Shown here piece by piece: positions 37,111-47,040 of a DNA stretch of 64,000 nt. The notes under the pieces are model-generated. The model was given only the letters and a program-made list of their open reading frames with translations. It was not told where the DNA came from and ran no database searches. Where the stretch lies: contig JARGFQ010000007.1 of the NCBI GenBank assembly GCA_029210565.1, forward strand, positions 62,001-126,000, read 5' to 3'. A program made the translations under genes and the position numbers. The DNA comes from Bacteroidales bacterium. Its GTDB lineage: Bacteria > Bacteroidota > Bacteroidia > Bacteroidales > VadinHA17. Each line of letters opens with the position of its first letter. Position 1 is the stretch's first letter.

Positions 37111-37142
37111 CAAAGGTAATACTTAAAAGCTAATTCATTCAA
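37111..37142 (-). promoter_or_regulatory. mqnC promoter
   Basis: Minus strand TTG (37142-37140), 21 nt, TACCTTTG (37118-37111): the Bacteroidota -33/-7 pair. Confidence 0.65.
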
Positions 37143-37151
37143 TAATTTGAT

Positions 37152-37159
37152 TAACTTTG
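37152..37159 (+). promoter_or_regulatory. -7 element of the pdxA-ruvA-sprA operon
   Basis: TAACTTTG fits TAnnTTTG about 44 nt before the pdxA start; no clear TTG -33 box. Confidence 0.45.
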
Positions 37160-37202
37160 AGCCTCTGAACGGCCTCTCAGCTGTTCCTATGGAGGAATCA
37201 CA

Positions 37203-38315
37203 ATGGAAAGAAAACCTGTTATAGTCGGTATTAGCCAGGGAGATATCAACGGCATTGGATATGAGGTCATCATGAAGGCACTGGATGACACCTCTGTTAC
37301 CGATCTCTGCGTGCCGGTGGTCTATGGCTCTCCCAAGGTCGCCGCCTATCACCGCAAGGTGCTTGATATCAATAATTTCAGTTTTAACAATATCAGGTCG
37401 GCCGCGGAGGCTCATCCGAAGAAATTCAACCTGATCAACTGCCTCGATGATGAGGTGCGGGTTGAGTTGGGCAGGTCAACTCCTGAGAGTGGTGCTGCTG
37501 CCCTTGCTGCTCTCGAGAGTGCCGTCAGTGACCTTCTCGAAGGCAGGATAGACGTGCTGGTGACGGCGCCAATAGACAAGCATGCCATCCAGTCTGATAC
37601 GTTCCGGTTTGCCGGGCACACAGAGTGGCTCAGGTCGAAGGTCAACGCCTCCGATGTGCTGATGCTGATGACGAGTGAGAGCATGAAGGTAGGTTTTGCA
37701 ACCGGCCATCTCGCGTTGAAGGATGTTGCCGGTGCCATCACCGTGTCCCTGGTACGCGCCAGGCTCCGGCTGCTGAACAGGTCATTGCTGCAGGACTATG
37801 CCATCCGCGGGCCACGCATTGCCGTTCTGAGCCTCAATCCCCATGCCGGCAACGGCGGTCTGCTCGGGGCCGAGGAGAATGAGGTCATCATCCCGGCCAT
37901 TGCAAAGGCCAACGAGGAGGGCATACTGGCGTTCGGACCCTTTTCTGCCGACGGTTTCTTCGGTTCGGGGGCCTTCAGCCGCTTCGATGCCGTGCTGGCT
38001 ATGTACCATGATCAGGGCATGAGCGCTTACAAGGCCCTTGCTTTTGACACCGGTGTCAACTACAGCGCCGGGCTGCCTTTTGTCAGGACCTCGCCGGCAC
38101 ACGGTACGGCCTTTGACATCACCGGAAAGAATCTGGCCTCAGGCAACTCAATGCGTCACGCCATCTATGCGGCATGTGACATCTTCCGCAACAGGCAGAT
38201 GTATGATGAGCTGTTGCAGAACCCGCTACAGCCGCAGAAGATAGAGATACATGCTGATCATGACCATGTTGATGAGTTACCTCCCGAACCCGAAAACTAC
38301 GAACAGGATCTATGA
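37203..38315 (+). CDS. pdxA: 4-hydroxythreonine-4-phosphate dehydrogenase
   Basis: 370 residues. Opening GISQGDINGIGYEVIMKAL, the metal-binding histidines in FAGHTEWL and AMYHDQGMSAYKAL, and the TSPAHGTAFDITGKNLA segment are PdxA signatures. It oxidises 4-phosphohydroxy-threonine for pyridoxal phosphate synthesis. The C-terminal 20 residues (HADHDHVDELPPEPENYEQD) are a His/Asp/Glu-rich extension. It overlaps ruvA by 4 nt. Confidence 0.95.
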   Translation: MERKPVIVGISQGDINGIGYEVIMKALDDTSVTDLCVPVVYGSPKVAAYHRKVLDINNFSFNNIRSAAEAHPKKFNLINCLDDEVRVELGRSTPESGAAALAALESAVSDLLEGRIDVLVTAPIDKHAIQSDTFRFAGHTEWLRSKVNASDVLMLMTSESMKVGFATGHLALKDVAGAITVSLVRARLRLLNRSLLQDYAIRGPRIAVLSLNPHAGNGGLLGAEENEVIIPAIAKANEEGILAFGPFSADGFFGSGAFSRFDAVLAMYHDQGMSAYKALAFDTGVNYSAGLPFVRTSPAHGTAFDITGKNLASGNSMRHAIYAACDIFRNRQMYDELLQNPLQPQKIEIHADHDHVDELPPEPENYEQDL

Positions 38316-38893
38316 TCGATTATATCACGGGCAGAGTGACCGAGCTTAATCCCGCCTTTGCGGTGGTTGAGTGCAACGGCATCGGTTACAGCATCAACAT
38401 ATCACTCAACACCTACGCTGCCCTTGACAGGGCTGAGAGCTGCAAGATTCTGATTCACGAGGCCATACGCGAGGATGCTTATATTCTCTACGGTTTTGCC
38501 GATTCCGACGAGCGTGACCTCTTCAGGCACCTTATCAGCGTATCGGGTGTGGGAGCAGGCACAGCACGGATGGTGCTCTCATCAATGAAGCCGCCTGATC
38601 TCCGTCGTGCCATCACCGAAGGTGATGTCAATATTATCAAGTCAGTCAAGGGCATAGGCCTGAAGAGTGCTCAGAGGATCATTGTTGACCTGAAAGACAA
38701 AATTGGAAAACATACCGGTTCCGGTGAAATAATTGCATTTTCCGACAATACCGCGCGCGAAGAAGCGTTATCTGCATTAGTGATGCTTGGATTTGCCAGG
38801 AACAGCGCCGGGAAGGCTGTGGACAACCTCCTGAAGGAGGAACGGTCACTGCCTGTGGAGGAGATAGTGAGGAGGGCGCTCAAACTGTTATAA
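38312..38893 (+). CDS. ruvA: Holliday junction helicase subunit RuvA
   Basis: 193 residues. N-terminal OB fold (MIDYITGRVTELNPAFAVVE), two helix-hairpin-helix motifs (ISVSGVGAGTARMVLSSM and SVKGIGLKSAQRIIVDLK) and a C-terminal domain III that contacts RuvB. It binds Holliday junctions as a tetramer. It is translationally coupled to pdxA; ruvB is not present. Confidence 0.95.
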   Translation: MIDYITGRVTELNPAFAVVECNGIGYSINISLNTYAALDRAESCKILIHEAIREDAYILYGFADSDERDLFRHLISVSGVGAGTARMVLSSMKPPDLRRAITEGDVNIIKSVKGIGLKSAQRIIVDLKDKIGKHTGSGEIIAFSDNTAREEALSALVMLGFARNSAGKAVDNLLKEERSLPVEEIVRRALKLL

Positions 38894-38907
38894 ACAGACG
38901 TGCCGGA

Positions 38908-41900
38908 TTGCGTTTTTCATTTCGAAATAGAGATCTCCTGATCAGGGTTGCACTATTTGCTATCCTGTTTATATTTTCCGATACCTTATCGGCTCAGACC
39001 ACTGCCGGTGACACTCTCCTGAGACTCAATGCCGATCCTTCCTATCCCTGGAATGCGAAGCCGTCATCACCCCTCTTCCTCAACAAGCCATCCAACATCA
39101 CTACGAGGGTTGACTACGACGGACGCAACAACCAGTACATCATCTACCAGAAGATTGGCAGCCTCGATTACCGCAAGCCTGTTTACATGAATGCCGACGA
39201 ATACCGCAGGTATGAGTTCGAGCAGGCTATGCGTGAATACTGGGATGCGAGTCTCAGGGGAGATGCCTCCGGTTACAGGTCGTCACTGATACCGCAGATA
39301 GAGGTGGGAGGGGAGACCTTCGACCGCATCTTCGGCAGCAACGTCATCAACATCGTGCCGCAGGGTTCGGCCGAACTCATCTTCGGCATCAACATCTCAC
39401 ACACCGAGAACCCCACCCTCTCAGAGAGACTTCGCACCATCCCCACCTTCGACTTCCAGGAGAAGATACAGATGAACGTCACTGGCACCATCGGAGACAA
39501 GATGCAGCTGGGGATCAACTACAACACGGAGGCGATGTTCGAGTTTGAAAACCGGACCAAACTCGAGTATTCAGGCAAGGAGGACGAGATCATCAAGAAG
39601 ATCGAAGCGGGCGACGTGACGCTGCCTCTCAACGGCACACTCATCACGGGCAGTTACAGCCTCTTCGGGCTGAAGACAGAGCTTCAGTTCGGCAAGCTCA
39701 GTATGACCACCGTCTTCTCACAGCAAAAGGGGGAGTCGTCGGTGGTGGAGGTCAAGGGCGGGTCGCAACTCACCGACTACAGCATCACTGCCGACAATTA
39801 CGAGGCAAACCGTCACTTCTTCCTCTCGCAGCACTTCAGGGACAATTTTGACGGGGCTCTGTCAAATCTCCCGATAGTCAGCACAGGACTGAACATCGAG
39901 AAGATCGAGGTCTGGATCACCAATGAGACCAGTCGTTTTGAGGATGTCAGCAACCGTAACATAGTTGCCTTCCTCGACCTTGCTGAGAGTCAGGAGAACA
40001 TCTACACCACTGTTCCCGGGTTCCAGGGTATTCCCGGCACCCCGATCAATCCATCCAACAACTCCAATGGGCTCTATGAACAGCTGAACACAACATACAG
40101 CGGTGTCAGGAACATAGACCAGGTGGCAGATGCCTTTGCCCCTCTCTACCCGGTATTCCAGATAGGGCGCGACTATGAGAAGATAGAGAATGCCCGCAAG
40201 CTCACCGAGCGTGAATATACCGTCAACAGGCAGCTCGGCTATATCTCCCTCAACATTGCACTGAACAATGACGAGGTGCTGGCGGTGGCCTATGAGTACA
40301 CCTTCAACGGCGAGGTCTTCAAGGTGGGGGAGTTCTCTACCGATGGCATCGACGCTCCTGACGCTCTTATCCTCAAGCTGATCAAGGGTACTACCCTGAG
40401 TCCCCAGATACCCACCTGGGATCTCATGATGAAAAACATATACAACGTCGGTTCAGGGCGCATTGAGCCCAAAAACTTTGAGGTTAACATTCTCTACGAG
40501 GATGACAGGACCGGCAATGCCCTCAATTACCTGCCCGGAACGCCCCTTGACGGACAGGTTCTGCTGCAGGCCCTCGGCCTTGATCAGCTTAACTCACAGC
40601 TTGACAGGGAGCCGGACGGGCTCTTCGACTTTGTCAATGGCGTCACAGTGATGGCAGAGAGGGGAAGGATTATCTTTCCCGTGCTTGAGCCCTTCGGCCG
40701 GCATTTGCTGAAATACATAACCGACCCCGGGCAGATTGAGAAATATGTCTTTACGGAGCTGTATGACTCGACGCAGACGGTGGCGAGGCAGATGGCCGAG
40801 AAGAACAAATATCTGCTTAGCGGACAGTTCACCTCGGCCACCGGCTCCGAGATAAGGCTCAATGTGGCAAACATACCTGCGGGCTCTGTCAAGGTTACTG
40901 CCGGTGGTGTCACCCTCACCGAGAACGTTGACTATACGGTTGACTACAACATGGGCTCCGTAAAGATCATCAACACGGCTATCATTGAGTCACAGACACC
41001 CGTCCAGGTATCACTGGAGAGCAACCAGTTCTTCGGTCTGCAGACCAAGACGCTGGTAGGCACCCATCTGAACTACCGGTTTTCCGAGCGGTTCAACCTT
41101 GGGGGCACGGTGCTGCGGCTTACCGAGAGGCCCTACACCCAGAAGGTTACCTACGGCGAAGATCCCATCTCCAACACCATATACGGTTTTGATGCTTCAT
41201 ATCGTACGGAATCGCAGTTCCTTACCAACGCCATCGACTGGCTTCCCTTCATTGAGACCAGCACGCCCTCCTCCATCAATTTCTTTGGCGAGTTTGCGCA
41301 TCTCGTCCCCGGCCACAGCAAGGCTATCACCTCCGAGGGGGCGGTTTACATTGATGACTTTGAAGCGAGTGAGATATCACTTGATCTGCGTGCTTTCAAC
41401 GCATGGTCACACTCAAGTGTGCCGCAGGGGCAGGATAATTTCTTCCCGGAGGCGAAGCTGAGTAAGGATATCACTTCAGGCTTCAACAGGGCTCGGCTGG
41501 CATGGTATGTCATCGATCCGCTCTTCCTGCGCAACGGATCTACCACCCCGGGCCACATCAAGGCGAATGCCGACCTGCAGTCGAGCCATTATGTCAGGGA
41601 GATATACGAGACGGAGATCTTTCCCTACAAGGAATCAGCCAGCGGCATCCCTACCAACATCTCCGTGCTGAACGTCGCCTTCTACCCCTACGAGAGAGGT
41701 CCTTACAACTTCGACGTGTTGCCGGGACTATATTCTGCCGGTCTTGGTGCCGACGGTCTCCTCAACTCACCACGCACACGGTGGGGAGGGATGATGCGCG
41801 AGCTGCTGACCAACGACTTTGAGTCGGCCAACATTCAGTACCTCAAGTTCTGGGTCATGGATCCCTTTGTGGAGGATCCTCTCCATGAGGGCGGCGACCT

Positions 41901-44900
41901 CTACTTCAACCTCGGCAACATCTCTGAAGATATACTGCGCGATTCGCGCAAGCAGTTTGAAAACGGGCTGCCCACCTCGCCGCTGGTGGTGAACGTCGAT
42001 ACCACCGTCTGGGGCAGGGTGCCCAACGTGCAGGCCGTTGTACAGGCTTTCGACAACAATATTGACTCACGCCGTTACCAGGATGTGGGGCTTGACGGCC
42101 TGGGCAACGATGACGAGGTCTCTTTCTTCGACAGTTATCTCCAGGCTGTGGGGGCGGTGGTCAGCCCGGAGGTTCTGGATATGATCTTCAGGGACCCTGC
42201 CAATGATGATTTTCATTATTTCAGGGGCTCGGACTACGACCTCCTTCAACTGGGCATCCTGGAGAGATACAAGAAATTCAACGGCTCTGAAGGCAATTCT
42301 CCCACCTCGGAGATGTCAACAGAGCCATATCCCACCAGCGGATCGACGCTGCCCGACATGGAGGATATCAACCGTGATAACACGCTGAGTGAGACCGAGA
42401 GCTACTACCAGTACCATGTGAGCCTGAGGCCTGAGGACATGGTCGTGGGGAAAAATTTCATCGTTGATAAGCTTGAATATACGGCCACCTTTGCCAACGG
42501 CGAGAAGTCGCCCGTGAAGTGGTACCAGTTCAAGATACCTGTCACCGATTACGAGAGGGTGGTGGGCTCCATTCGTGATTTCAAGTCGATCAGGTTCCTC
42601 CGTATGTTCATGCGCAACTTCGACGAGGAGATCATCATGCGTTTTGCCCGTCTCGAGCTCGTCAGGTCGGAATGGCGCAAGTACAACCTCACCTTCTTCG
42701 AGGGTGGTGAGCGTATCACCATTCCCGAGGAGGATGACGGCACCTTTGAGATCAGCTCGGTGAGCATTGAGGAGAATGCCGGCAAGGAGCCTGTCAACTA
42801 TGTCCTTCCTCCCGGCTTCGACCGTGTCATCGACCCAGCCAATCCGCAGCTCAGGCAACTCAACGAGCAGTCGATGGTTCTCCGTGTGAGGGAGCTTGCC
42901 GACGGTGATGCCAGGGCTACATACAAGAATGTCACACTCGACATGCGGCAGTACCGCAGGCTGAAGATGGAGGTTCATGCCGAGGCGCTGATAGGACAAC
43001 CGCTACTTAACGATGAGGTGACGGTCTTCGTCAGGCTGGGGTCAGACTACAAGAGCAACTTCTATGAGTACGAGATACCGCTGAAGCTGACACCTTACGG
43101 CAGGTACAGCAACGATGACGAAGACGAGAGGGCAATTGTATGGCCTGAAGATAACAAGGTGGATATCGACCTCTCATTGCTGCTCGATGCCAAGCAGGCA
43201 CGCGATGCGGCAATGCGGGTGGCGGGTTCATCGATCAGCGAGGCAGACATTTACTCTATCACCGTGGGTGGCGCCCGCATCTCCGTCAGCGGCAGTCCCA
43301 ACCTGAGCAATGTGAGGGTGGTGATGGCCGGCGTCCGTAACCCCATCAGGACACGTGACCCGGCGAACGATGACGGTGCTCCCAAGTCGGCGGAGGCATG
43401 GATCAACGAGCTCCGCCTGAGCGACTTCCGCGAGGAGGGAGGCTGGGCTGCCAACGCACAGATGCAGGCACGGCTGGCTGACCTGGGGACAGTCAACCTG
43501 GTAGGACAGACGAGCACCCCGGGATGGGGCAGCATCGACAAGAACGTCAGCCAGCGCAGCATGGAGCAGGTGATACAGTATGACCTCTCGTCGAACCTTG
43601 AGCTGGGCAAGTTCTTCCCCGAGAAGGCAGGCATCAGGATACCCGTTTACATGGGTTACTCCGAAAACCGCATCAGGCCGCAGTATGATCCGCTCAATCC
43701 GGATATACTGCTTGATGAGTCGCTCGACAATGCGCAGGACAAGAGAGAGAGGGACTCGCTGCTCAACCTGGCGGAAGAGTACTCGCGGCGTCGTACACTC
43801 ACCGTCAGCAACGCCGGCATAACCAAAAGGGGAGAGAAGCCCCATGCGTGGGACCCGGCAAACGTCACCGTCAGCTATGCCTTTAACGAGGTGTACAACA
43901 GCGATCCACGCACGGAGGTGGATGTGGAGCGTACGTACAGGGGAGGGCTCGCATACGACTTCGATGCCAGGCCGAAGAATTTTTCTCCGTTCCAGAAGTC
44001 GAGGCTGCTCAGCTCACCGGCCTTCAGGCTGATCAAGGATTTCAATATCTATCTGTTTCCGAAGCACATCACCGTGCGCACCGACCTCTACAGGTATTAC
44101 AACGAGGTCAAGACGCGCAATATCAACAACCCTGATCTGCTGATCGACCCGGTCTTTACAAAAGATTTTCAATGGACCCGGTTCTATGATATCAAATATG
44201 ACATCACCAAGCAGCTCAAGGCGGACTTCACCGCCAGCAGCATTGCGAGGATTGACGAGCCGGCGGGGGGTGCTGACCGCAGGCGCTATCCCGAGCTGTT
44301 CGACGCCTGGCGTGATTCGGTCATGGCTAACCTGAGTGACCTGGGCCGCACCACCAACTACTACCATCTGTTGAACGTCAACTACAATGTGCCGGTCAAC
44401 AAGCTGCCGCTGCTCTCATGGGTGACCTCCAACGCGCGCTACAGTGCCAGGTACGACTGGCTGGCTGGCACCATCTTCCCCGATTCGGTGAACATAAAGC
44501 CGGGCAATACGATCAAGAATTCGAACAACGGGCAGTTTACGGTGCAGGCCAACCTCACCAACCTATACGGCAAGGTTAAATTCCTGAAGGAGATAGAGGC
44601 CAGCACGCAGCCGGGGGGAAAACGCCGCATGAGCCTCGGCTACGAGGAGGTGACACACAACAGGCGGGGACTGATACTCAAGGCCGACAAGCCGCGTATC
44701 ATAAACCACAACCTGGGCACCAGGGATGTCACCGTGACAGTCACCGACCGTGACGGCGCTCCCGTGAGCGGTAAGTTCAACATTGTCTCTGACGACCGTA
44801 TTGACTATATCGCTGATGCTGACGTCTCCAATGTCAGCGTCTCCGTCAAGGGCAGGGTGGAGAAGAAACCCGGCGTCGCCAGTATGGCAGGGCGCTATCT

Positions 44901-46314
44901 TGTGCGCGGCCTCATGGCACTGCGCAATGTCTCAGCCACCTATACCATCGAGCAGGGGCACATCCTTCCGGGATACCTCCCCGGCACCGCCTTCCTGGGT
45001 CAGGAGAACTACGGAGGCATGTCGTCACCTGGCTGGCGTTTCCTCGTCGGGCTTACTGACGAGCGCTTCTTTGATGAGGCTGTCATCAACGGCTGGATCA
45101 CCTCCGACACACTGCTCAACAATGCTGCCTCCTACAGCAAGCGTGAACAGTTCAATATCAGGGCCAATGTAGAGCCGTTTCCTGGCCTGCGGCTGGACCT
45201 GACAGCTGACAGGCGCTACTCGGAGACGGTGGCATCATACCTGCGTGCCGACCGCAACGGTAACTTCCCCGACAGCACCAGAAACACGCGTGTCACGGGC
45301 AACTTTACCATCTCGGTGGTGTCATGGGGCACAGCCTTTGAGAAGATACCCAAAACGGGCGACTATATCTCCCCGACATTTGAGAGGTTCAAGGAGTACA
45401 CCTCAGTAATATCACAACGGAGGGGTAATGAGCGCCGTATAGAAGACAGCAGCTATGATCCGTGGTTTGACCCCGTCACCGGGGAGCAGATAACAGGGCC
45501 CTATATGAGCGGATACGGCCAGACCTCCGCCGAGGTGCTGGTGCCGGCCTTCCTTGCAGCCTATACCAGGAGGGACCCGGGTAAGATCACCCTGTCACCC
45601 TTCCCCTCCATGATGCAGATGATGCCCAACTGGAGGATCAATTTCGAGGGGCTGACAAAGTTCGAGGCAGTGCGCAAGGTATTCAACTCGGTGAGTCTAT
45701 CGCACCAGTACAGGTCGACTTACACCATCGGTTCGTTCAATACCAGTCTCTATTATGATCCTGATGCATCGGGGATAAGCAGGATACGTGACCTGCAGTC
45801 GAACTTCATCCCGCAATATGAGATCAACACCGTAACCATCAACGAGCAGTTCAGCCCGTTCATCAACATAGACCTGGGATGGAAGAACTCGCTGACGACC
45901 AGGATAGAATACCGCAAGTCGCGTACGGTGACCCTCAACCTGGCGAGCAACCAGGTGGCAGATATCAGGAATGATGAGATAACCGTAGGAGCGGGTTACC
46001 GTTTTGATGATGTGGCCATCACCCTGAGCTCACGCACCGGTCAGCGTGCCCTGAAGAGCGACCTCAACCTGAAGGTGGACCTCTCCATCAGGAACAACAA
46101 GACCCTGGCGCGTAAGCTGGTGGAGGCGGTGAACCAGCCCGTGGCAGGACAGCGGGTCTTTACCGTGGGAGCCACCGCCGACTATGTTCTCAGCGACAGG
46201 TTCAACCTGCAGATATATGCAGACCATTCGATGAATGATCCCTTTGTTGCCAACACCTTCATGACCTCCAACACCAACTTCGGCTTCAGCCTGCGCTTTA
46301 CCCTGGTACAGTGA
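38908..46314 (+). CDS. sprA: Type IX secretion translocon protein SprA
   Basis: 2468 residues. A signal peptide (LLIRVALFAILFIFSDTLSAQ) and very long beta-strand-rich sequence with SprA motifs such as GSAELIFGINISHTENPTLS, NWSMG-free LGINYNTEAMFEFENRTKLE and IYIDDFEA-type VYIDDFEASEISLDLRAFNA. The last residues form outer-membrane strands ending FGFSLRFTLVQ. SprA is the giant 36-strand barrel that exports type IX cargo across the outer membrane and is needed for gliding in some species. No ATG is available near the signal peptide; TTG at 38908, 15 nt after ruvA, is the best start. The length matches the family. Confidence 0.95.
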   Translation: MRFSFRNRDLLIRVALFAILFIFSDTLSAQTTAGDTLLRLNADPSYPWNAKPSSPLFLNKPSNITTRVDYDGRNNQYIIYQKIGSLDYRKPVYMNADEYRRYEFEQAMREYWDASLRGDASGYRSSLIPQIEVGGETFDRIFGSNVINIVPQGSAELIFGINISHTENPTLSERLRTIPTFDFQEKIQMNVTGTIGDKMQLGINYNTEAMFEFENRTKLEYSGKEDEIIKKIEAGDVTLPLNGTLITGSYSLFGLKTELQFGKLSMTTVFSQQKGESSVVEVKGGSQLTDYSITADNYEANRHFFLSQHFRDNFDGALSNLPIVSTGLNIEKIEVWITNETSRFEDVSNRNIVAFLDLAESQENIYTTVPGFQGIPGTPINPSNNSNGLYEQLNTTYSGVRNIDQVADAFAPLYPVFQIGRDYEKIENARKLTEREYTVNRQLGYISLNIALNNDEVLAVAYEYTFNGEVFKVGEFSTDGIDAPDALILKLIKGTTLSPQIPTWDLMMKNIYNVGSGRIEPKNFEVNILYEDDRTGNALNYLPGTPLDGQVLLQALGLDQLNSQLDREPDGLFDFVNGVTVMAERGRIIFPVLEPFGRHLLKYITDPGQIEKYVFTELYDSTQTVARQMAEKNKYLLSGQFTSATGSEIRLNVANIPAGSVKVTAGGVTLTENVDYTVDYNMGSVKIINTAIIESQTPVQVSLESNQFFGLQTKTLVGTHLNYRFSERFNLGGTVLRLTERPYTQKVTYGEDPISNTIYGFDASYRTESQFLTNAIDWLPFIETSTPSSINFFGEFAHLVPGHSKAITSEGAVYIDDFEASEISLDLRAFNAWSHSSVPQGQDNFFPEAKLSKDITSGFNRARLAWYVIDPLFLRNGSTTPGHIKANADLQSSHYVREIYETEIFPYKESASGIPTNISVLNVAFYPYERGPYNFDVLPGLYSAGLGADGLLNSPRTRWGGMMRELLTNDFESANIQYLKFWVMDPFVEDPLHEGGDLYFNLGNISEDILRDSRKQFENGLPTSPLVVNVDTTVWGRVPNVQAVVQAFDNNIDSRRYQDVGLDGLGNDDEVSFFDSYLQAVGAVVSPEVLDMIFRDPANDDFHYFRGSDYDLLQLGILERYKKFNGSEGNSPTSEMSTEPYPTSGSTLPDMEDINRDNTLSETESYYQYHVSLRPEDMVVGKNFIVDKLEYTATFANGEKSPVKWYQFKIPVTDYERVVGSIRDFKSIRFLRMFMRNFDEEIIMRFARLELVRSEWRKYNLTFFEGGERITIPEEDDGTFEISSVSIEENAGKEPVNYVLPPGFDRVIDPANPQLRQLNEQSMVLRVRELADGDARATYKNVTLDMRQYRRLKMEVHAEALIGQPLLNDEVTVFVRLGSDYKSNFYEYEIPLKLTPYGRYSNDDEDERAIVWPEDNKVDIDLSLLLDAKQARDAAMRVAGSSISEADIYSITVGGARISVSGSPNLSNVRVVMAGVRNPIRTRDPANDDGAPKSAEAWINELRLSDFREEGGWAANAQMQARLADLGTVNLVGQTSTPGWGSIDKNVSQRSMEQVIQYDLSSNLELGKFFPEKAGIRIPVYMGYSENRIRPQYDPLNPDILLDESLDNAQDKRERDSLLNLAEEYSRRRTLTVSNAGITKRGEKPHAWDPANVTVSYAFNEVYNSDPRTEVDVERTYRGGLAYDFDARPKNFSPFQKSRLLSSPAFRLIKDFNIYLFPKHITVRTDLYRYYNEVKTRNINNPDLLIDPVFTKDFQWTRFYDIKYDITKQLKADFTASSIARIDEPAGGADRRRYPELFDAWRDSVMANLSDLGRTTNYYHLLNVNYNVPVNKLPLLSWVTSNARYSARYDWLAGTIFPDSVNIKPGNTIKNSNNGQFTVQANLTNLYGKVKFLKEIEASTQPGGKRRMSLGYEEVTHNRRGLILKADKPRIINHNLGTRDVTVTVTDRDGAPVSGKFNIVSDDRIDYIADADVSNVSVSVKGRVEKKPGVASMAGRYLVRGLMALRNVSATYTIEQGHILPGYLPGTAFLGQENYGGMSSPGWRFLVGLTDERFFDEAVINGWITSDTLLNNAASYSKREQFNIRANVEPFPGLRLDLTADRRYSETVASYLRADRNGNFPDSTRNTRVTGNFTISVVSWGTAFEKIPKTGDYISPTFERFKEYTSVISQRRGNERRIEDSSYDPWFDPVTGEQITGPYMSGYGQTSAEVLVPAFLAAYTRRDPGKITLSPFPSMMQMMPNWRINFEGLTKFEAVRKVFNSVSLSHQYRSTYTIGSFNTSLYYDPDASGISRIRDLQSNFIPQYEINTVTINEQFSPFINIDLGWKNSLTTRIEYRKSRTVTLNLASNQVADIRNDEITVGAGYRFDDVAITLSSRTGQRALKSDLNLKVDLSIRNNKTLARKLVEAVNQPVAGQRVFTVGATADYVLSDRFNLQIYADHSMNDPFVANTFMTSNTNFGFSLRFTLVQ

Positions 46315-46376
46315 CCCTTGTCACCGGTGCCGTTGGAAAAAAAGATACAACCTTCCTTTAAATCTTAAAAAAGATG

Positions 46377-46384
46377 TATTTTTG
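46377..46384 (+). promoter_or_regulatory. gcvH -7 element
   Basis: TATTTTTG fits TAnnTTTG, 46 nt before gcvH. Confidence 0.45.
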
Positions 46385-46430
46385 ACATCCTGACAGTAAG
46401 ATCAGAAGTCTAACAAAAAAATATCAAGTG

Positions 46431-46811
46431 ATGAATGTTCCGGCAAACCTGAAGTACACAAAGGATCATGAGTGGGTCCGCATCAACGGCAAAGAAGCAG
46501 TAGTGGGTATTACTGATTTTGCACAGCATGAGCTGGGCGATATAGTATTTATTGAGATCGAGACCGTGGGCGAGAAACTCGGGCATGGCGATGTCTTCGG
46601 CACGGTGGAGGCCGTCAAGACAGTGTCGGATCTCTTCATGCCTCTCAGCGGCACCGTCACTGAAAAGAATGAAGAGCTTGACGCCTCCGCGGAGCTTGTC
46701 AACAGTGATCCTTATGGCGAGGGGTGGATGATCAAGATAGAGATTGACGATACATCGGAGATCGATGATCTCCTCGATGCAGAAGCCTATAAGAAGCTTA
46801 TAGATGCGTGA
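46431..46811 (+). CDS. gcvH: Glycine cleavage system H protein
   Basis: 126 residues from ATG 46431; a GTG three bases upstream is less likely. Lipoyl-attachment Lys63 in GTVEAVKTVSDLFMP. The order KYTKDHEWVR, GITDFAQHELGDIVF and DPYGEGWMIKIE is standard. The lipoyl arm shuttles the methylamine group between P and T proteins. It stands alone here, with its own promoter and terminator. Confidence 0.96.
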   Translation: MNVPANLKYTKDHEWVRINGKEAVVGITDFAQHELGDIVFIEIETVGEKLGHGDVFGTVEAVKTVSDLFMPLSGTVTEKNEELDASAELVNSDPYGEGWMIKIEIDDTSEIDDLLDAEAYKKLIDA

Positions 46812-46831
46812 CTAACAATATAATAAACACA

Positions 46832-46860
46832 AAAAAAGCTGCAGGGATGCAGCTTTTTTT
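46832..46860. terminator. Bidirectional terminator after gcvH
   Basis: AAAAAAGCTGCA-GGGA-TGCAGCTTTTTTT; A- and T-tracts on both sides allow use from either strand. Confidence 0.85.
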
Positions 46861-46970
46861 ATGTGCGATTTCAGATTTTCGATTTTCGATTTGATTGACG
46901 ATTTCTGATGTGCGAATGTCGATTAAAAAATTTCTCAATCGCAATTCGAAATTCGCAAATTTGAGCCTGC
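46861..46970. repeat. AT-rich low-complexity intergenic repeat
   Basis: GATTT(T/C)CGATTT-type words repeat between gcvH and infB, ending in TCGCAATTCGAAATTCGC. No gene is evident. Confidence 0.55.
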
Positions 46971-47040
46971 GACATAGGAGCAGGATCAATTCCGCACACG
47001 GACCTGTCCCGGTGAAGTCGGGAGTGTCGGGACGCCAATC